Positions 1 through 8,502 are shown, counted from the first letter of the stretch. The stretch is DNA of 44,108 nucleotides from Candidatus Saccharibacteria bacterium UBA6575 (GCA_002434005.1 DJJF01000015.1:1004-45111); one strand, 5' to 3'. The notes: generated by a model not told the origin, from the letters alone. Made by a program: numbers and translations.

Positions 1-1157
1 ACACGTCCCAGGCCTGCTGGCCGAAGGACGCAGCCGCCAACGTGACCGTGACGCCGCCGACGTGCGACGCGGCGGGGACGGCTTCGGTGACGGGTCTGCA
101 GAACGCGACGCTCGTGGGCACGCTCGACCAGTCGGTCGGCACCCACGTCGCGACGTTCAAGGCCGAGCCCGGCCACCTGTTCGCCAACGGCAGCGACACC
201 CTCCAGGTGTCGTACACGGTGGCGCCGAAGGACACATCCAAGTGTGAGGTCGTGAACCCCGTCAACCCGGAGGTCCAGCAGAGCACGTGCGTGGACGGCA
301 AGCCGACCACACCCATGCTCACGCTGGCGTCCACCGAGGGCATCGCCTACACCGTGTCGGCCCAGGCTCCCTACGGCCCGGGTCAGACGGTCGTGGTGAC
401 CGCCACCTGGGACGCGACCCACAACCAGCCGGCGAACCTGCCGGCCGGGTGGACCAAGACGTCGGCCAACGCGGCGACGTACAAGGTCACGTTCGCGAAG
501 CCGGATTGCACCGTGACCGTCCAGCCGCCGACCATCCCGGTCGTCGACGAGTGCGGTCCGAACAACGCCCACTACGGGGCGGTCCCCACCGGTCCCTGGA
601 CCTCGGTGACCAACTCTGACGGCAGCGTCACGGTCACGGCCAACCCTGGGAACACCTTCCCGAACGGTCAGTCCGTCACCTACCCGGCGCAGGTCGACTC
701 GAACGTGCCGTGCCCGGTGCCGCCGACGCCGCCCACCCCGACGTGCCCCGACGGCACGCCGTGGACGGACAGCAACCACAACGGCATGCCGGACGAGTGC
801 GTGGAGATCATCCCGCCGGTCCAGCTGACGGTGGTCAAGGGCGGTGCTGACATGCAGGACAAGTGCGGCACGGCCGGTGACATGTACATCGTCAAGCGCG
901 ACAAGGGCATCGTCTACACGGCCAACGGCAAGCGTGTCCGCGAGGGCAAGTGGCTGCCGACCAAGGGTGCCAAGACGGTCGTCGTCAAGGCCAAGGCCGC
1001 GTCCAAGAAGTACGTGCTGAAGCAGGGCTCGAAGACCATCTGGGTGTTCGGGTTCTCCACCAAGCCGTGCAAGCAGAAGCCCGACGAGCCGGTCCACACC
1101 GGTGCCAAGACGGCTTCGGCCAAGGTGCTCGGTCGGTTCAACCGCATGGTGGCATGA
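1..1157 (+). CDS. Secreted/surface repeat protein, 5'-truncated by window edge
   Basis: The reading frame is open from base 3 to the TGA at 1155-1157, so the start lies outside the window; the GTG at 42 is internal. What is visible looks like an extracellular protein: beta-rich segments of 70-90 residues separated by Cys- and Pro-rich linkers (a CTVTVQPP-type junction recurs), a PPTPPTPTC hinge, and a DSNHNGMPDEC stretch resembling a calcium-binding thrombospondin type-3 loop. The last ~90 residues are Lys-rich. No C-terminal membrane anchor and no clear LPXTG motif is present. It overlaps the sortase-like gene by ATGA, implying translational coupling and possibly a substrate-enzyme relationship (inference). 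Codons are strongly GC-rich, unlike most of the window, which suggests transfer from an actinobacterium. Family not recognised. Confidence 0.75.
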   Translation, partial: TSQACWPKDAAANVTVTPPTCDAAGTASVTGLQNATLVGTLDQSVGTHVATFKAEPGHLFANGSDTLQVSYTVAPKDTSKCEVVNPVNPEVQQSTCVDGKPTTPMLTLASTEGIAYTVSAQAPYGPGQTVVVTATWDATHNQPANLPAGWTKTSANAATYKVTFAKPDCTVTVQPPTIPVVDECGPNNAHYGAVPTGPWTSVTNSDGSVTVTANPGNTFPNGQSVTYPAQVDSNVPCPVPPTPPTPTCPDGTPWTDSNHNGMPDECVEIIPPVQLTVVKGGADMQDKCGTAGDMYIVKRDKGIVYTANGKRVREGKWLPTKGAKTVVVKAKAASKKYVLKQGSKTIWVFGFSTKPCKQKPDEPVHTGAKTASAKVLGRFNRMVA

Positions 1158-1702
1158 ACGGGCGCCTTCGGGCGCTCATCGCAGCAGTGTCCGTCGTGCT
1201 CGGCTTCCTCGTATGGGGAGCCGGGCCGGCGGACGCCGCTCCGGAGCGCATCACGGCACCAGCAACCGGGCTGAACGCTCCGGTTGTCTATGTCGAAGCG
1301 CCGGCGGGTGACCTTGGTGTCAGGGATAACCTCCACGTGGTCTACGCGTGGAAACATGGTGATCCTCCCTGTGACGCCAGCGGCTCCACCGTGTATGCCG
1401 GCCATGCCTGGCGTGCCGGCAACGGTGTCGCTGATCACTGGGGTCGCTTCAAGCCTGGAGACAGAATCCGGGTAGGTGGCTGTGCGTTCAAGGTGACTCA
1501 CAAGGAGTACTGGGGAGCAGACCGGGGAATCGGTCCGCTTTCCAGCCAGACTGGGCCACCGCGAATCGCACTGATCACCTGCAAGGCTGACGACTACTCC
1601 AAGCGGACGGTCGTCTTCGCCCGCAAGGTCGGCAGTAACGCGCCGAAGCACTGGCGACACAGCAGAGCCGAAGAGCCGCCCCGGGGAGGGAGATCTCCAT
1701 AG
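1154..1702 (+). CDS. Sortase-like cysteine transpeptidase (class E/F-like)
   Basis: Chosen start is the ATG at 1154 that overlaps the upstream stop (ATGA); it gives 182 residues with a signal peptide (Arg near the N-terminus, hydrophobic stretch ~8-22, GPADA-AP cleavage region). The sortase triad is visible: His in YAGHAW, Cys in ALITC, Arg in the downstream KRTVVFARK strand; GDRI after the His matches the usual sortase spacing motif. Sortases join proteins carrying an LPXTG-like signal to the cell wall or to pilus subunits outside the membrane. This one is short and lacks a C-terminal membrane anchor. GC-rich codons are shared with the coupled upstream gene, so the pair probably moved together. 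The long antisense ORF over it is a shadow. Confidence 0.78.
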   Translation: MNGRLRALIAAVSVVLGFLVWGAGPADAAPERITAPATGLNAPVVYVEAPAGDLGVRDNLHVVYAWKHGDPPCDASGSTVYAGHAWRAGNGVADHWGRFKPGDRIRVGGCAFKVTHKEYWGADRGIGPLSSQTGPPRIALITCKADDYSKRTVVFARKVGSNAPKHWRHSRAEEPPRGGRSP

Positions 1703-1713
1703 GGGCAACGGGT

Positions 1714-1768
1714 CGTGACCCTCCACACAAGGATTCAGTTCCGAGTGTGGAGGGGCACGGCCTTTTTC
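1714..1768 (+). terminator. Rho-independent terminator after sortase-like gene
   Basis: A 14-bp GC-rich stem (1714-1728 pairing with 1745-1759, one unpaired base on each side) is followed by CCTTTTTCATTTT. It ends the GC-rich gene pair; AT-rich DNA begins immediately afterwards. Confidence 0.85.
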
Positions 1769-1782
1769 ATTTTCTGAAGATA

Positions 1783-1811
1783 TTGAAATTATTATTAATT
1801 TATGTTATAAT
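1783..1811 (+). promoter_or_regulatory. Promoter for the GH16-like gene; leaderless
   Basis: TTGAAA (1783-1788), a 17-bp spacer and TATAAT (1806-1811). The expected transcription start is about 1818, only a few bases before the ATG at 1821, so the mRNA should be leaderless or nearly so. Confidence 0.8.
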
Positions 1812-1820
1812 GTTGTAATT

Positions 1821-2807
1821 ATGGAACGGCGACCTTCGTTTGTACGGAACGCGAACCTACGTCGTATCGGCGTAAGTGCACTATTTGGGACCAGCATGAT
1901 ACTACCGGCAGCGGTAGCGAGCGGCGGTGAAGCGCCTATGGTTGAAAAGCCGATAAAAACTTCGCTTGCCGATCAGCCGGGCTGGAAACTTGCTGCGCAT
2001 GAAGACTTTAGCGGCGACATAGAAGGTTGGGAAGTCATCAGTGCCGACCCCTCGAAGGGTCCGCGCTACGCTCAGTACGAACCGCAAAACGTGGTATTCA
2101 CCGGCGACTCAGTCGATATTACCAGCTATCGCCACTGCGGAGTCGAGCCAACAATTCAGAACCGCCAGACCGCTCCATGCCCGGAAGGCGTACCGACGCT
2201 TTACACATCGGGGCGTATCGAGCAGATCGATCATACTATCAAAGGTGACTTTAAGGTGTTCATCAAAGCCAAGATGACCGTCGATAAGAACGAACTACTT
2301 GGTACCCGGTACGAGCTATGGGCAAATAATCTGACGAAGTACCCGGACACTCGTAACCTTGGCTACTGTATTGAGGGTACGAGGCCGAATGGTGAGTTCG
2401 ATCCGGCTGAGATATTCAACACCAAATTCGCTACCGCCAATAACATCGCCCACTGTGAGGACGGTAAGCTATACGATGTGCCCCGAAAGCTCCGCATGCC
2501 AGAAGGCTGGCTTAAGAAAACAGTGCGACTAACAGCGACCCGTGTGAACGGAAAGATGGAATTCGAGATCAACGGGGAAGCGCTGCCGCTGCGTTCGGAC
2601 AGCGATAGGACTGTCGATCGACTTCGTGACTTCAAGGGAGTATCGTGGGATGAATTCAACGAGGTGCAGGATCTACCATACGGCATGATATTTTCGACGG
2701 CAGTTAACACGTTCGCGGATTCAAAAAACTTTCGGCCTGTCGATGACGATGAACCGTACAAACCACATACTCTTAGCATCCAAGACATGAAGCTATATAC
2801 ACGCTAG
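1821..2807 (+). CDS. Secreted GH16/laminarin-lectin-like protein
   Basis: 328 residues. The N-terminus has Arg-rich residues then a hydrophobic stretch (~17-34), fitting an export signal. The mature part resembles the concanavalin-like jelly-roll of GH16 glucanases and their relatives: an EDFSGDIEGWEV opening, YTSGRIEQ, a KGDFKVFIKAKM strand of the EARIK type, and a late IFSTAVNTF strand. The GH16 catalytic EXDXXE loop is not intact: the equivalent region reads DPAEIFNTKF, so it may bind rather than hydrolyse glycans. Six Cys residues suggest disulfides outside the cell. The gene is alone between its own promoter and the next promoter. Family assignment is from remembered motifs only and is tentative. 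Confidence 0.6.
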   Translation: MERRPSFVRNANLRRIGVSALFGTSMILPAAVASGGEAPMVEKPIKTSLADQPGWKLAAHEDFSGDIEGWEVISADPSKGPRYAQYEPQNVVFTGDSVDITSYRHCGVEPTIQNRQTAPCPEGVPTLYTSGRIEQIDHTIKGDFKVFIKAKMTVDKNELLGTRYELWANNLTKYPDTRNLGYCIEGTRPNGEFDPAEIFNTKFATANNIAHCEDGKLYDVPRKLRMPEGWLKKTVRLTATRVNGKMEFEINGEALPLRSDSDRTVDRLRDFKGVSWDEFNEVQDLPYGMIFSTAVNTFADSKNFRPVDDDEPYKPHTLSIQDMKLYTR

Positions 2808-2810
2808 CTA

Positions 2811-2839
2811 TTGACAAATAATACTGTTTATGCTAATAT
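2811..2839 (+). promoter_or_regulatory. Promoter for the small GC-rich secreted protein
   Basis: TTGACA (2811-2816), a 17-bp spacer and TAATAT (2834-2839): near-consensus sigma-70. The start should be near 2846, giving a ~98-nt leader that contains a 7-bp hairpin (CCAGTGC/GCGCTGG) around 2884-2901 and an AGAGGA ribosome-binding site before the ATG at 2944. Confidence 0.8.
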
Positions 2840-2943
2840 AAATAGATTGCGCATGATACCTTTTGGTCCTCAGGCGTAACGTCCCAGTGCATCCGCGCTG
2901 GTGATACATCTCCGCTTCATCTTGTATGAGAGGAACCTTCCCC

Positions 2944-3432
2944 ATGAAGAATCTGTTTGCGGCTTCCGCATTGATCATCGGTCTGCTCTTCGGAGTCACC
3001 CCGAGCGTAAGCGCTCAGGCAGGCGACCCCGACGTCTCGTCGACGCAGGCGTACGCCGACCCGGCCGTGCAGAACGTGCGGGTCACCAAGTACAAGCGCG
3101 GCATCAACCGCGCGTGCCCCCAGGGCAGCGACAAGATGTTCATCCTGGACGTCACCATGAGTGACGACTCGGTGGGCACGTTCGTCGACAGCGACGACGC
3201 GTTCGCGGTGATCACGCTGCGCAGCGGCCTGCCGGTGATCGACACCGACATGTTCCTGAACGCGCTCGACGGGCTTCGGACCGCCAGCTACTACCTGTAC
3301 ACCGACAACCGGCGTGCCCAGGTGCGCAAGAATCCGGCCTGGAACAGCGTGACGGTCAAGGGCTCCAGCCCTGACGTCAAGCTCACGGCCAGCCTGCGCA
3401 AGGACTGCCAGGAGTACATCGAAGAGCAGTGA
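2944..3432 (+). CDS. Small secreted protein, GC-rich, unknown family
   Basis: The ATG at 2944 is preferred over the one at 2926 because it leaves AGAGGA as a ribosome-binding site and starts a clean signal peptide (MKN, hydrophobic core ~4-20, SVSA-QAG cleavage). The mature protein is ~138 residues with two Cys (one in RACPQG, one in KDCQEY) that could form a disulfide. It looks like a compact beta-rich domain; no family recognised. Codons are nearly all G/C at third positions (one sampled 60-base stretch, 3061-3120, has 42 G/C), in contrast to the AT-rich promoter and neighbours. Likely acquired from an actinobacterium and placed under a native-type promoter (inference). Confidence 0.8.
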   Translation: MKNLFAASALIIGLLFGVTPSVSAQAGDPDVSSTQAYADPAVQNVRVTKYKRGINRACPQGSDKMFILDVTMSDDSVGTFVDSDDAFAVITLRSGLPVIDTDMFLNALDGLRTASYYLYTDNRRAQVRKNPAWNSVTVKGSSPDVKLTASLRKDCQEYIEEQ

Positions 3433-3446
3433 TGAAGTGGAGATCA

Positions 3447-3490
3447 GGGTGTGAGTGTATCGATTCGTCGATCCATACTTACACCCTTTT
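3447..3490 (+). terminator. Rho-independent terminator
   Basis: An imperfect ~17-bp stem (3447-3463 with 3468-3486) closed by a TTCG loop and followed by TTTT, just after the small GC-rich gene. Confidence 0.75.
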
Positions 3491-3504
3491 CTCATGCCCG
3501 GATT

Positions 3505-3533
3505 TTGACACGCTCTAGCGTAAGAGGTATGAT
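3505..3533 (+). promoter_or_regulatory. Promoter for the Asp-box surface protein
   Basis: TTGACA (3505-3510), 17-bp spacer, TATGAT (3528-3533). Start expected near 3541, leaving a ~35-nt leader with a weak AAAGG upstream of the GTG start at 3575. Confidence 0.8.
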
Positions 3534-3574
3534 AGAGGCAAGCTAAATGCTCAAACAAAAAGGTATAAAACCAG

Positions 3575-5518
3575 GTGGACCAATTCCAATTCAATCAGGA
3601 TACTGATTCCCGACGTGGCTGGGCGCACAAGTTGCTATTCATCGGCATTACGTTCGGTGTGATCATCGTGGTTGGAATTGGCGTGTTCGCGTACACGTCA
3701 CAGCTGCCTGTCGATACGAAAGGCAGCGATGTAAAGGGCGGCGGTGCAAGCACCGACACCGGCTCGCGTGATGATTCCGATACTGACACGAGCCAATCTA
3801 CCGATGAAACGTCGACGGAAGATTCATCGGATGGCAATTGGTTCAGCTGGCTCTTTGGAAAACATAGCATCGCCGCAAAGGTCACTAGTTCTTCCGGGCT
3901 AAAAGGTTCAGTGCAGTACCTGAACGTACTCGCCAGCCTTACACCAAGCGAAGGTGCATCATTCGAGCCGACATCGCTACGTCTTAAACTTGTCTCAAAT
4001 CCGCGAGCCGGATCGGTACTAAGTGCCGACAAGCGAAATGTTACGGCACCAGGAGAAGGTACGTATTCCGCACTAGATAATGGCATCATCCGATTTACCC
4101 CTACGGCTCAATTTGTTGGCCAGGCACGGGGAGTAGGTTTTACCGTGACAGACACGGCCGGCGTAACGTTTACGAGTAGCTACATACCTGTCGTGAATGA
4201 CGTGGCGACTCCTCCGACACCCCCCGTCGTAACATGTAGCGACCCGGCCAGCGAAGGTATCTCATTATCAAACAGCAGGTTCTTTCTCTATTCGAATTTG
4301 GAGACGATGCCATTGGTTACCGACGCATGGAGTACGAACACGCTGAAGGGAAGTGATACCTTGAGCAGCCTTTACGTGATTGATGACAATGGCAATCTAC
4401 TACGCACATCAGAGGGTCAGTCTCGATGGAGCGCGGTACCAATAGCTAGTAATATGCGAGTGAACAGCTATGCTACAAGCAATGACGGTAACACGATATT
4501 CGCCAATGGACAAAGTGGTGACAATGATGCGGCTGGCTATCTGTCAACGGACGCAGGGAACACATGGACAAAACGATCGACGCTTTCTACCGATGGTGTC
4601 ATTGCCATGTCCGAATCTGGTCAAGTGATGATTACGAATGGTACGTCTGACCCTGAAGGCGGATTCGGAGTTATCACATCAATCGATGGTGGTACGACAT
4701 GGCTTCCAGCCCCAATAAATGCGGTTAACGTTGGGTCGGTCGCCCTAACGCCCGACGGCACGAAGATGTTCGTCGCGGCATTCGACCCGGTCGAAAACGA
4801 CTACCGAATATACCGCTCGACGGATAGCGGCCAGACTTGGGATTCAGTTGACCCGACCACTGACAATATCGGCTATGGCAGACTACTCACGAATGACGCA
4901 GGGACTGAACTATTCATGGATGCATATAGCTTCGATGATGATTCAAGTCCTCTGTATTATTCTAGCGATGGAGGTGATACCTGGCAGCAGGTGACGATAC
5001 CAGAAGGTATGAATGTCGATTTACTACAGATGTCGCTCGACGCATCGCGTATCGTTATGACGGCTCATGACCAGGATTACGCTGTGCAGCTGTACCAATC
5101 AACTGATAGCGGCGTCACTTGGCAGCCTATCACCGCACCGGGAAGTAGTTTCATTGCAGCATATGCTGGCCGAGACGGTACCTCGATTACGGTCGCGTCA
5201 TCGGAGGGTATCGTGACAAGCCATGATGGCGGAGTAACCTGGAACGCAGTCGCAAATATTCACGAGCGTTTCGATCTGACGAAGGTGGATCTCGACCCGC
5301 TGACTCCTGGCCAACAAATCTTCATAGATAAGACTGCCACGCAAGGATGGAGACTCGACTACGACACTTCTACGGGCATATTGACTCACGAGGTGACAGA
5401 CACAGACAAGTATGCAGAGCACACGGAAACCAGCACCGTCCAATACACGCTCATGCCTAAGCCAAATTGCTCGTCGCCAGCACCTGGAACGATAAACTTG
5501 ATAAAGGCTGATTTTTAG
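3575..5518 (+). CDS. Membrane-anchored surface protein: CshA-type repeat plus Asp-box propeller
   Basis: 647 residues, GTG start. Residues 1-19 are cytoplasmic, ~20-41 a transmembrane segment, ~45-86 a Ser/Thr/Asp-rich stalk. Residues ~105-208 look like a CshA-type fibril repeat (EGTYSALDNGIIRFTP, then FVGQARGVGFTVTDTAG), a module of streptococcal and actinobacterial adhesins. After a PPTPP hinge, six Asp-boxes (S-x-D-x-G-x-T-W) occur near residues 324, 369, 415, 463, 509 and 549, the hallmark of sialidase/sortilin-like beta-propellers. The six-fold repeat suggests a complete propeller. No sialidase catalytic Arg triad could be identified, so binding is likelier than hydrolysis. Probably a cell-surface adhesin facing the host cell (inference). 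Own promoter; convergent with ychF. Confidence 0.82.
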   Translation: MDQFQFNQDTDSRRGWAHKLLFIGITFGVIIVVGIGVFAYTSQLPVDTKGSDVKGGGASTDTGSRDDSDTDTSQSTDETSTEDSSDGNWFSWLFGKHSIAAKVTSSSGLKGSVQYLNVLASLTPSEGASFEPTSLRLKLVSNPRAGSVLSADKRNVTAPGEGTYSALDNGIIRFTPTAQFVGQARGVGFTVTDTAGVTFTSSYIPVVNDVATPPTPPVVTCSDPASEGISLSNSRFFLYSNLETMPLVTDAWSTNTLKGSDTLSSLYVIDDNGNLLRTSEGQSRWSAVPIASNMRVNSYATSNDGNTIFANGQSGDNDAAGYLSTDAGNTWTKRSTLSTDGVIAMSESGQVMITNGTSDPEGGFGVITSIDGGTTWLPAPINAVNVGSVALTPDGTKMFVAAFDPVENDYRIYRSTDSGQTWDSVDPTTDNIGYGRLLTNDAGTELFMDAYSFDDDSSPLYYSSDGGDTWQQVTIPEGMNVDLLQMSLDASRIVMTAHDQDYAVQLYQSTDSGVTWQPITAPGSSFIAAYAGRDGTSITVASSEGIVTSHDGGVTWNAVANIHERFDLTKVDLDPLTPGQQIFIDKTATQGWRLDYDTSTGILTHEVTDTDKYAEHTETSTVQYTLMPKPNCSSPAPGTINLIKADF

Positions 5519-5596
5519 GCATGTATGTTTTGACTCTGCAACCCTACGGCCACAGGCACCATTTACGTAGCCTTTGATCGAGCTGAATAAAACCGC

Positions 5597-6682
5597 TTAT
5601 TTTGACACGTTGAATCGGAACTCAACGATGTCGCCAGGGCGCATGATATAGTCTTTGCCTTCAGTCCGCATCTTACCAGCAGCTTTCGCAGCCTGCTCGT
5701 TGCCCGCGGTGACTAAGTCGTCGTAGTCAACGATTGAAGCGGCAATAAAGCCACGCTCGAAGTCACCATGAATCACACCGGCGGCTTGCGGAGCGGTCGC
5801 GCCTTTACGAATCGTCCAGGCGCGAACTTCCTTTTCACCAGCTGTTAAGTAGCTCTGCAGGCCTAGAGTATCGTAGGCTGCGTGAATCAGTTGATTGAGA
5901 CCTCGCTCTTTCACCCCATAGCTATCGAGTAGCTCAGCTGCATCATCGTCGCCAAGTCCGCGTAGTTCTTCTTCTAGCTTGGCACAAATGAACACACTTC
6001 TCACGGGAGCGATTAAATCATTCAATTCTGCCTGTTTAGCAGCATCAGCGATTGTGTCTTCATCGACATTGAATACATAGATAACAGGCTTGGCGGTGAG
6101 TAGATGCAAATCACCAATTGCTTCGTAATCAAGTGAGGGAAGAGCGGAGAGCGGCGTGCCTTCGTTCAGGTGGCGCATCAGGCTGTCTAAGTATTCCAGC
6201 TGCTCGCGGGCGCCCGGATTGGCCTTGGCTTCCTTCTGAATCTTAGGAATACGGTTCTCGATCGTCTGGATATCGGCCAAGATCAATTCCGTGTTAATAA
6301 CGTCTATGTCACCCTTCGGATTAACAGCCGATTCGTCGTGGCGCAGTACGGAATCGTCGCTGAAAGCACGCACTACATGGATGATTGCATCGCAGTTGCG
6401 GATGTTGGCTAGGAACTTGTTGCCCAGGCCTTCGCCTTTGCTCGCTCCGGCTACAAGTCCAGCGATGTCAACGAATGTTACGGTCGCAGGTATCACTTTT
6501 TGGGTTGAATACATTTTTTCCAATACCTGTAAGCGAGCGTCAGGGACAGGCACGATACCGGTGTTCGGCTCGATTGTAGCGAATGGATAATTTGCCGCTA
6601 AAATCTCACTATCGGTCAACGCATTAAATAACGTCGATTTACCGACGTTGGGAAGCCCGACGATGCCGATGGATAGACTCAA
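5597..6682 (-). CDS. ychF: Ribosome-binding ATPase YchF (Obg family)
   Basis: About 361 residues, the usual YchF length (~363). GIVGLPNVGKST is the P-loop near the N-terminus and the protein ends with the TGS-domain signature (MRPGDIVEFRFNV). YchF is an OLA1-type P-loop NTPase that prefers ATP, binds ribosomes and modulates stress responses. A TTG at 6688 would also open the frame, but the TTG at 6682 has AGAGG about six bases upstream and starts as SLSIGIVGL, matching the family; I prefer it. Promoter on the minus strand at 6772-6800. It is the only clear core gene in the left accessory third. Confidence 0.95.
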   Translation of the reverse strand: MSLSIGIVGLPNVGKSTLFNALTDSEILAANYPFATIEPNTGIVPVPDARLQVLEKMYSTQKVIPATVTFVDIAGLVAGASKGEGLGNKFLANIRNCDAIIHVVRAFSDDSVLRHDESAVNPKGDIDVINTELILADIQTIENRIPKIQKEAKANPGAREQLEYLDSLMRHLNEGTPLSALPSLDYEAIGDLHLLTAKPVIYVFNVDEDTIADAAKQAELNDLIAPVRSVFICAKLEEELRGLGDDDAAELLDSYGVKERGLNQLIHAAYDTLGLQSYLTAGEKEVRAWTIRKGATAPQAAGVIHGDFERGFIAASIVDYDDLVTAGNEQAAKAAGKMRTEGKDYIMRPGDIVEFRFNVSK

Positions 6683-6771
6683 AACCAACCTCTTCTTTCT
6701 GGATTAATGGGATGTGGCCCTTAATGACTGCTTTGTCTTTCGAGGATTGAACCTCGGTAACTAGATGCCTA

Positions 6772-6800
6772 ATTATAGCTTTTCTATCTGTAAAGTCCAA
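6772..6800 (-). promoter_or_regulatory. ychF promoter
   Basis: On the minus strand: TTGGAC (6795-6800), 17-bp spacer, TATAAT (6772-6777). The start should be near 6765, with an ~80-nt leader containing a small CGAGG/CCTCG hairpin. Confidence 0.8.
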
Positions 6801-6871
6801 GTTTCTCAGTGCTGAACGAGCAGCAGAGCTTAACTTGTCGACTGACCATGTATCTTTGCTCGGCAGTCAGA

Positions 6872-6953
6872 TTGGTTAAGTTAACCCTTGTATGGTATAA
6901 ATAATAAAAGTTCTTCAGTATAGAAGAAAGGTCTCGGAAACTACCGAGACCTT
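6872..6953 (+). promoter_or_regulatory. Promoter and 5'-UTR hairpin of the SGNH hydrolase gene
   Basis: TTGGTT (6872-6877), 18-bp spacer, TATAAA (6896-6901), start near 6908. In the leader a perfect 10-bp hairpin (6928-6937 with 6944-6953, loop AAACTA) precedes the GTG start. It has no T-run, so it may be an mRNA stabiliser or a protein/RNA regulatory site rather than a terminator. Confidence 0.6.
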
Positions 6954-6987
6954 GTTCATTCCCAGCCCAAGAAGATAGGCGTGTACA

Positions 6988-8502
6988 GTGAAAGTAAATC
7001 GGTTCTTGTCGATGGCATTCTCTTGTGTGTTGCTTGCAACGCTAATGGGAACTGTTACGAGTAAAGCGTATGCGGCGAGTGATTACGACTCGTTCCTCAA
7101 TGTCACACCTACGCTATATGCGTACACCGATGGCCCGACGATGTCGGCCAAAATTGACCTGAGTACGACATGGCTCTCGGAATTTGAGCAGACCTACGAG
7201 AAGAGAGTTGTCGCACATCCAAGCTGGTCTCCAGATTTCATGAACGAGCTCAACGACATCATGTCCGAAGGCGGTTCCTGGGGTGTGTACGCAAAGCGGG
7301 TATCCGGTCTAGGAATTCAGATAGGTATCGTAGGTACCAGGGACCCTGATGGCTTCTGCCAGTTCAATGGTCCTGCGGCAACAGGTACATTTGCGTGCTC
7401 CGCAAATCCCGGGTATGGGTTCATCACGACTGATTACTTTACCCATAATTCATTTGGGTATAACGGCTGTGGCGGCTCCACGTGTAGCCAGAAAGGGATG
7501 AATACCTACGCGGAGCCCAATGTTGTTACCAGCACGGGAGGAGGAGCATTTCTCACAATCCCCAACACTGCGTTGGACGATTTCGAATTCTACTTCATGA
7601 ACTTCGACATCAACTATCCGGTTGGCTACCAGGGTGAAATGATTCCCACGTCACAGCCAGGCAACCGGTATGTGGCGATGGGGGATTCTTACTCATCCGG
7701 AGAGGGTAATCTCCCTTACGACTATGGGTCAGACACGATGGCAAACGTCTGTCACCGCAGCTCCAACGCATACCCGCGGCAACTCCAGGAAGATTTGGAC
7801 CTGAATCCGATGGTTTTTTCGGCATGCTCTGGTGCGGTGTCCGAGTATGTAATCGATAGTGCGAACCAGGAAAATCCGGAGCTACCACAGGCCGTGTATG
7901 TCTCAGATGCCACTGAACTGGTCACCATGACCATGGGAGGGAACGATGCGCAATTCGTACCTGCGATTCGAGAGTGTCTTGCTTCCACCGTTGCACAGGA
8001 CTGTCTTGACGCACTCGCGACGTCCAGTGCCATTGTGAACAGCACCGCATTCGAGTCCAACCTCGAGGAAATTTACGAAGGAGTGAAGTCTTTCGGCAAT
8101 ACCGATACGCAAATCATGGTGATTGGCTACCCGAGACTCTTCGCTCCATATGATGACATCGCGGGCACCTGCACCTGGGGTGACCCTGTTGTAGCTGCGT
8201 TTACGGATGTTCTCTCAGGGAGGACTATCACAGAAGATGAGCTCGATGCGCTCGCCGAACTGCAGAGTGACCTGAATCAGGCAATTTCCAACGCTGTTAC
8301 TGCCACCATGGACTCGGACATCAGTTTCATCGACCCGACTGCAGCTTTTTCGGGTCACGAGCTCTGCGGCGCGCAGACGGTCAAGTACATCAACGAGATC
8401 TCCCTGAGCGTCAACACTGGCGACCTCTTTTCTGGTTCATTCCACCCGAACCAGGCCGGTCAAGACGCCCTGGCATCGCTCGTAGGTGTTGAGCTCAGCT
8501 AG
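6988..8502 (+). CDS. Secreted SGNH/GDSL-family esterase
   Basis: 504 residues with a signal peptide (~1-29, ending KAYA-AS). The first ~200 residues are an unassigned Gly/Tyr-rich domain with a CGGSTC motif. The SGNH hydrolase follows: block I GDSYSSGEG (nucleophile Ser ~234), an HRSSNAYP segment typical of actinobacterial members, block III GGND (~317-320), and block V FHPNQAGQ (His ~486). Such enzymes deacylate lipids or acetylated polysaccharides outside the cell. GTG start with no good Shine-Dalgarno. Base composition is intermediate between the GC-rich islands and core genes. It is flanked by its own promoter and a strong hairpin. A role in remodelling the host envelope is an inference from secretion and family only. 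Confidence 0.88.
   Translation: MKVNRFLSMAFSCVLLATLMGTVTSKAYAASDYDSFLNVTPTLYAYTDGPTMSAKIDLSTTWLSEFEQTYEKRVVAHPSWSPDFMNELNDIMSEGGSWGVYAKRVSGLGIQIGIVGTRDPDGFCQFNGPAATGTFACSANPGYGFITTDYFTHNSFGYNGCGGSTCSQKGMNTYAEPNVVTSTGGGAFLTIPNTALDDFEFYFMNFDINYPVGYQGEMIPTSQPGNRYVAMGDSYSSGEGNLPYDYGSDTMANVCHRSSNAYPRQLQEDLDLNPMVFSACSGAVSEYVIDSANQENPELPQAVYVSDATELVTMTMGGNDAQFVPAIRECLASTVAQDCLDALATSSAIVNSTAFESNLEEIYEGVKSFGNTDTQIMVIGYPRLFAPYDDIAGTCTWGDPVVAAFTDVLSGRTITEDELDALAELQSDLNQAISNAVTATMDSDISFIDPTAAFSGHELCGAQTVKYINEISLSVNTGDLFSGSFHPNQAGQDALASLVGVELS

Noticed and set aside
914..1726. 270-aa ORF on the minus strand
   Set aside because: It is antisense to the GC-rich repeat and sortase genes, whose signal peptide and catalytic motifs are clear; open antisense frames are expected in GC-rich DNA.
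1..3432. Assembly chimera explaining the GC-rich segments
   Set aside because: The GC-rich stretches alternate several times with native-type DNA and end precisely at terminators and promoters, which favours gene transfer; read coverage would be needed to exclude it fully.
2917..3594. 225-aa minus-strand ORF across the small GC-rich gene
   Set aside because: It spans a terminator and two promoters on the other strand and is antisense to a gene with a clear signal peptide.
5597..6688. ychF start at the TTG at 6688
   Set aside because: The AGAGG site would directly touch that codon; the TTG at 6682 has proper spacing and matches family N-termini.
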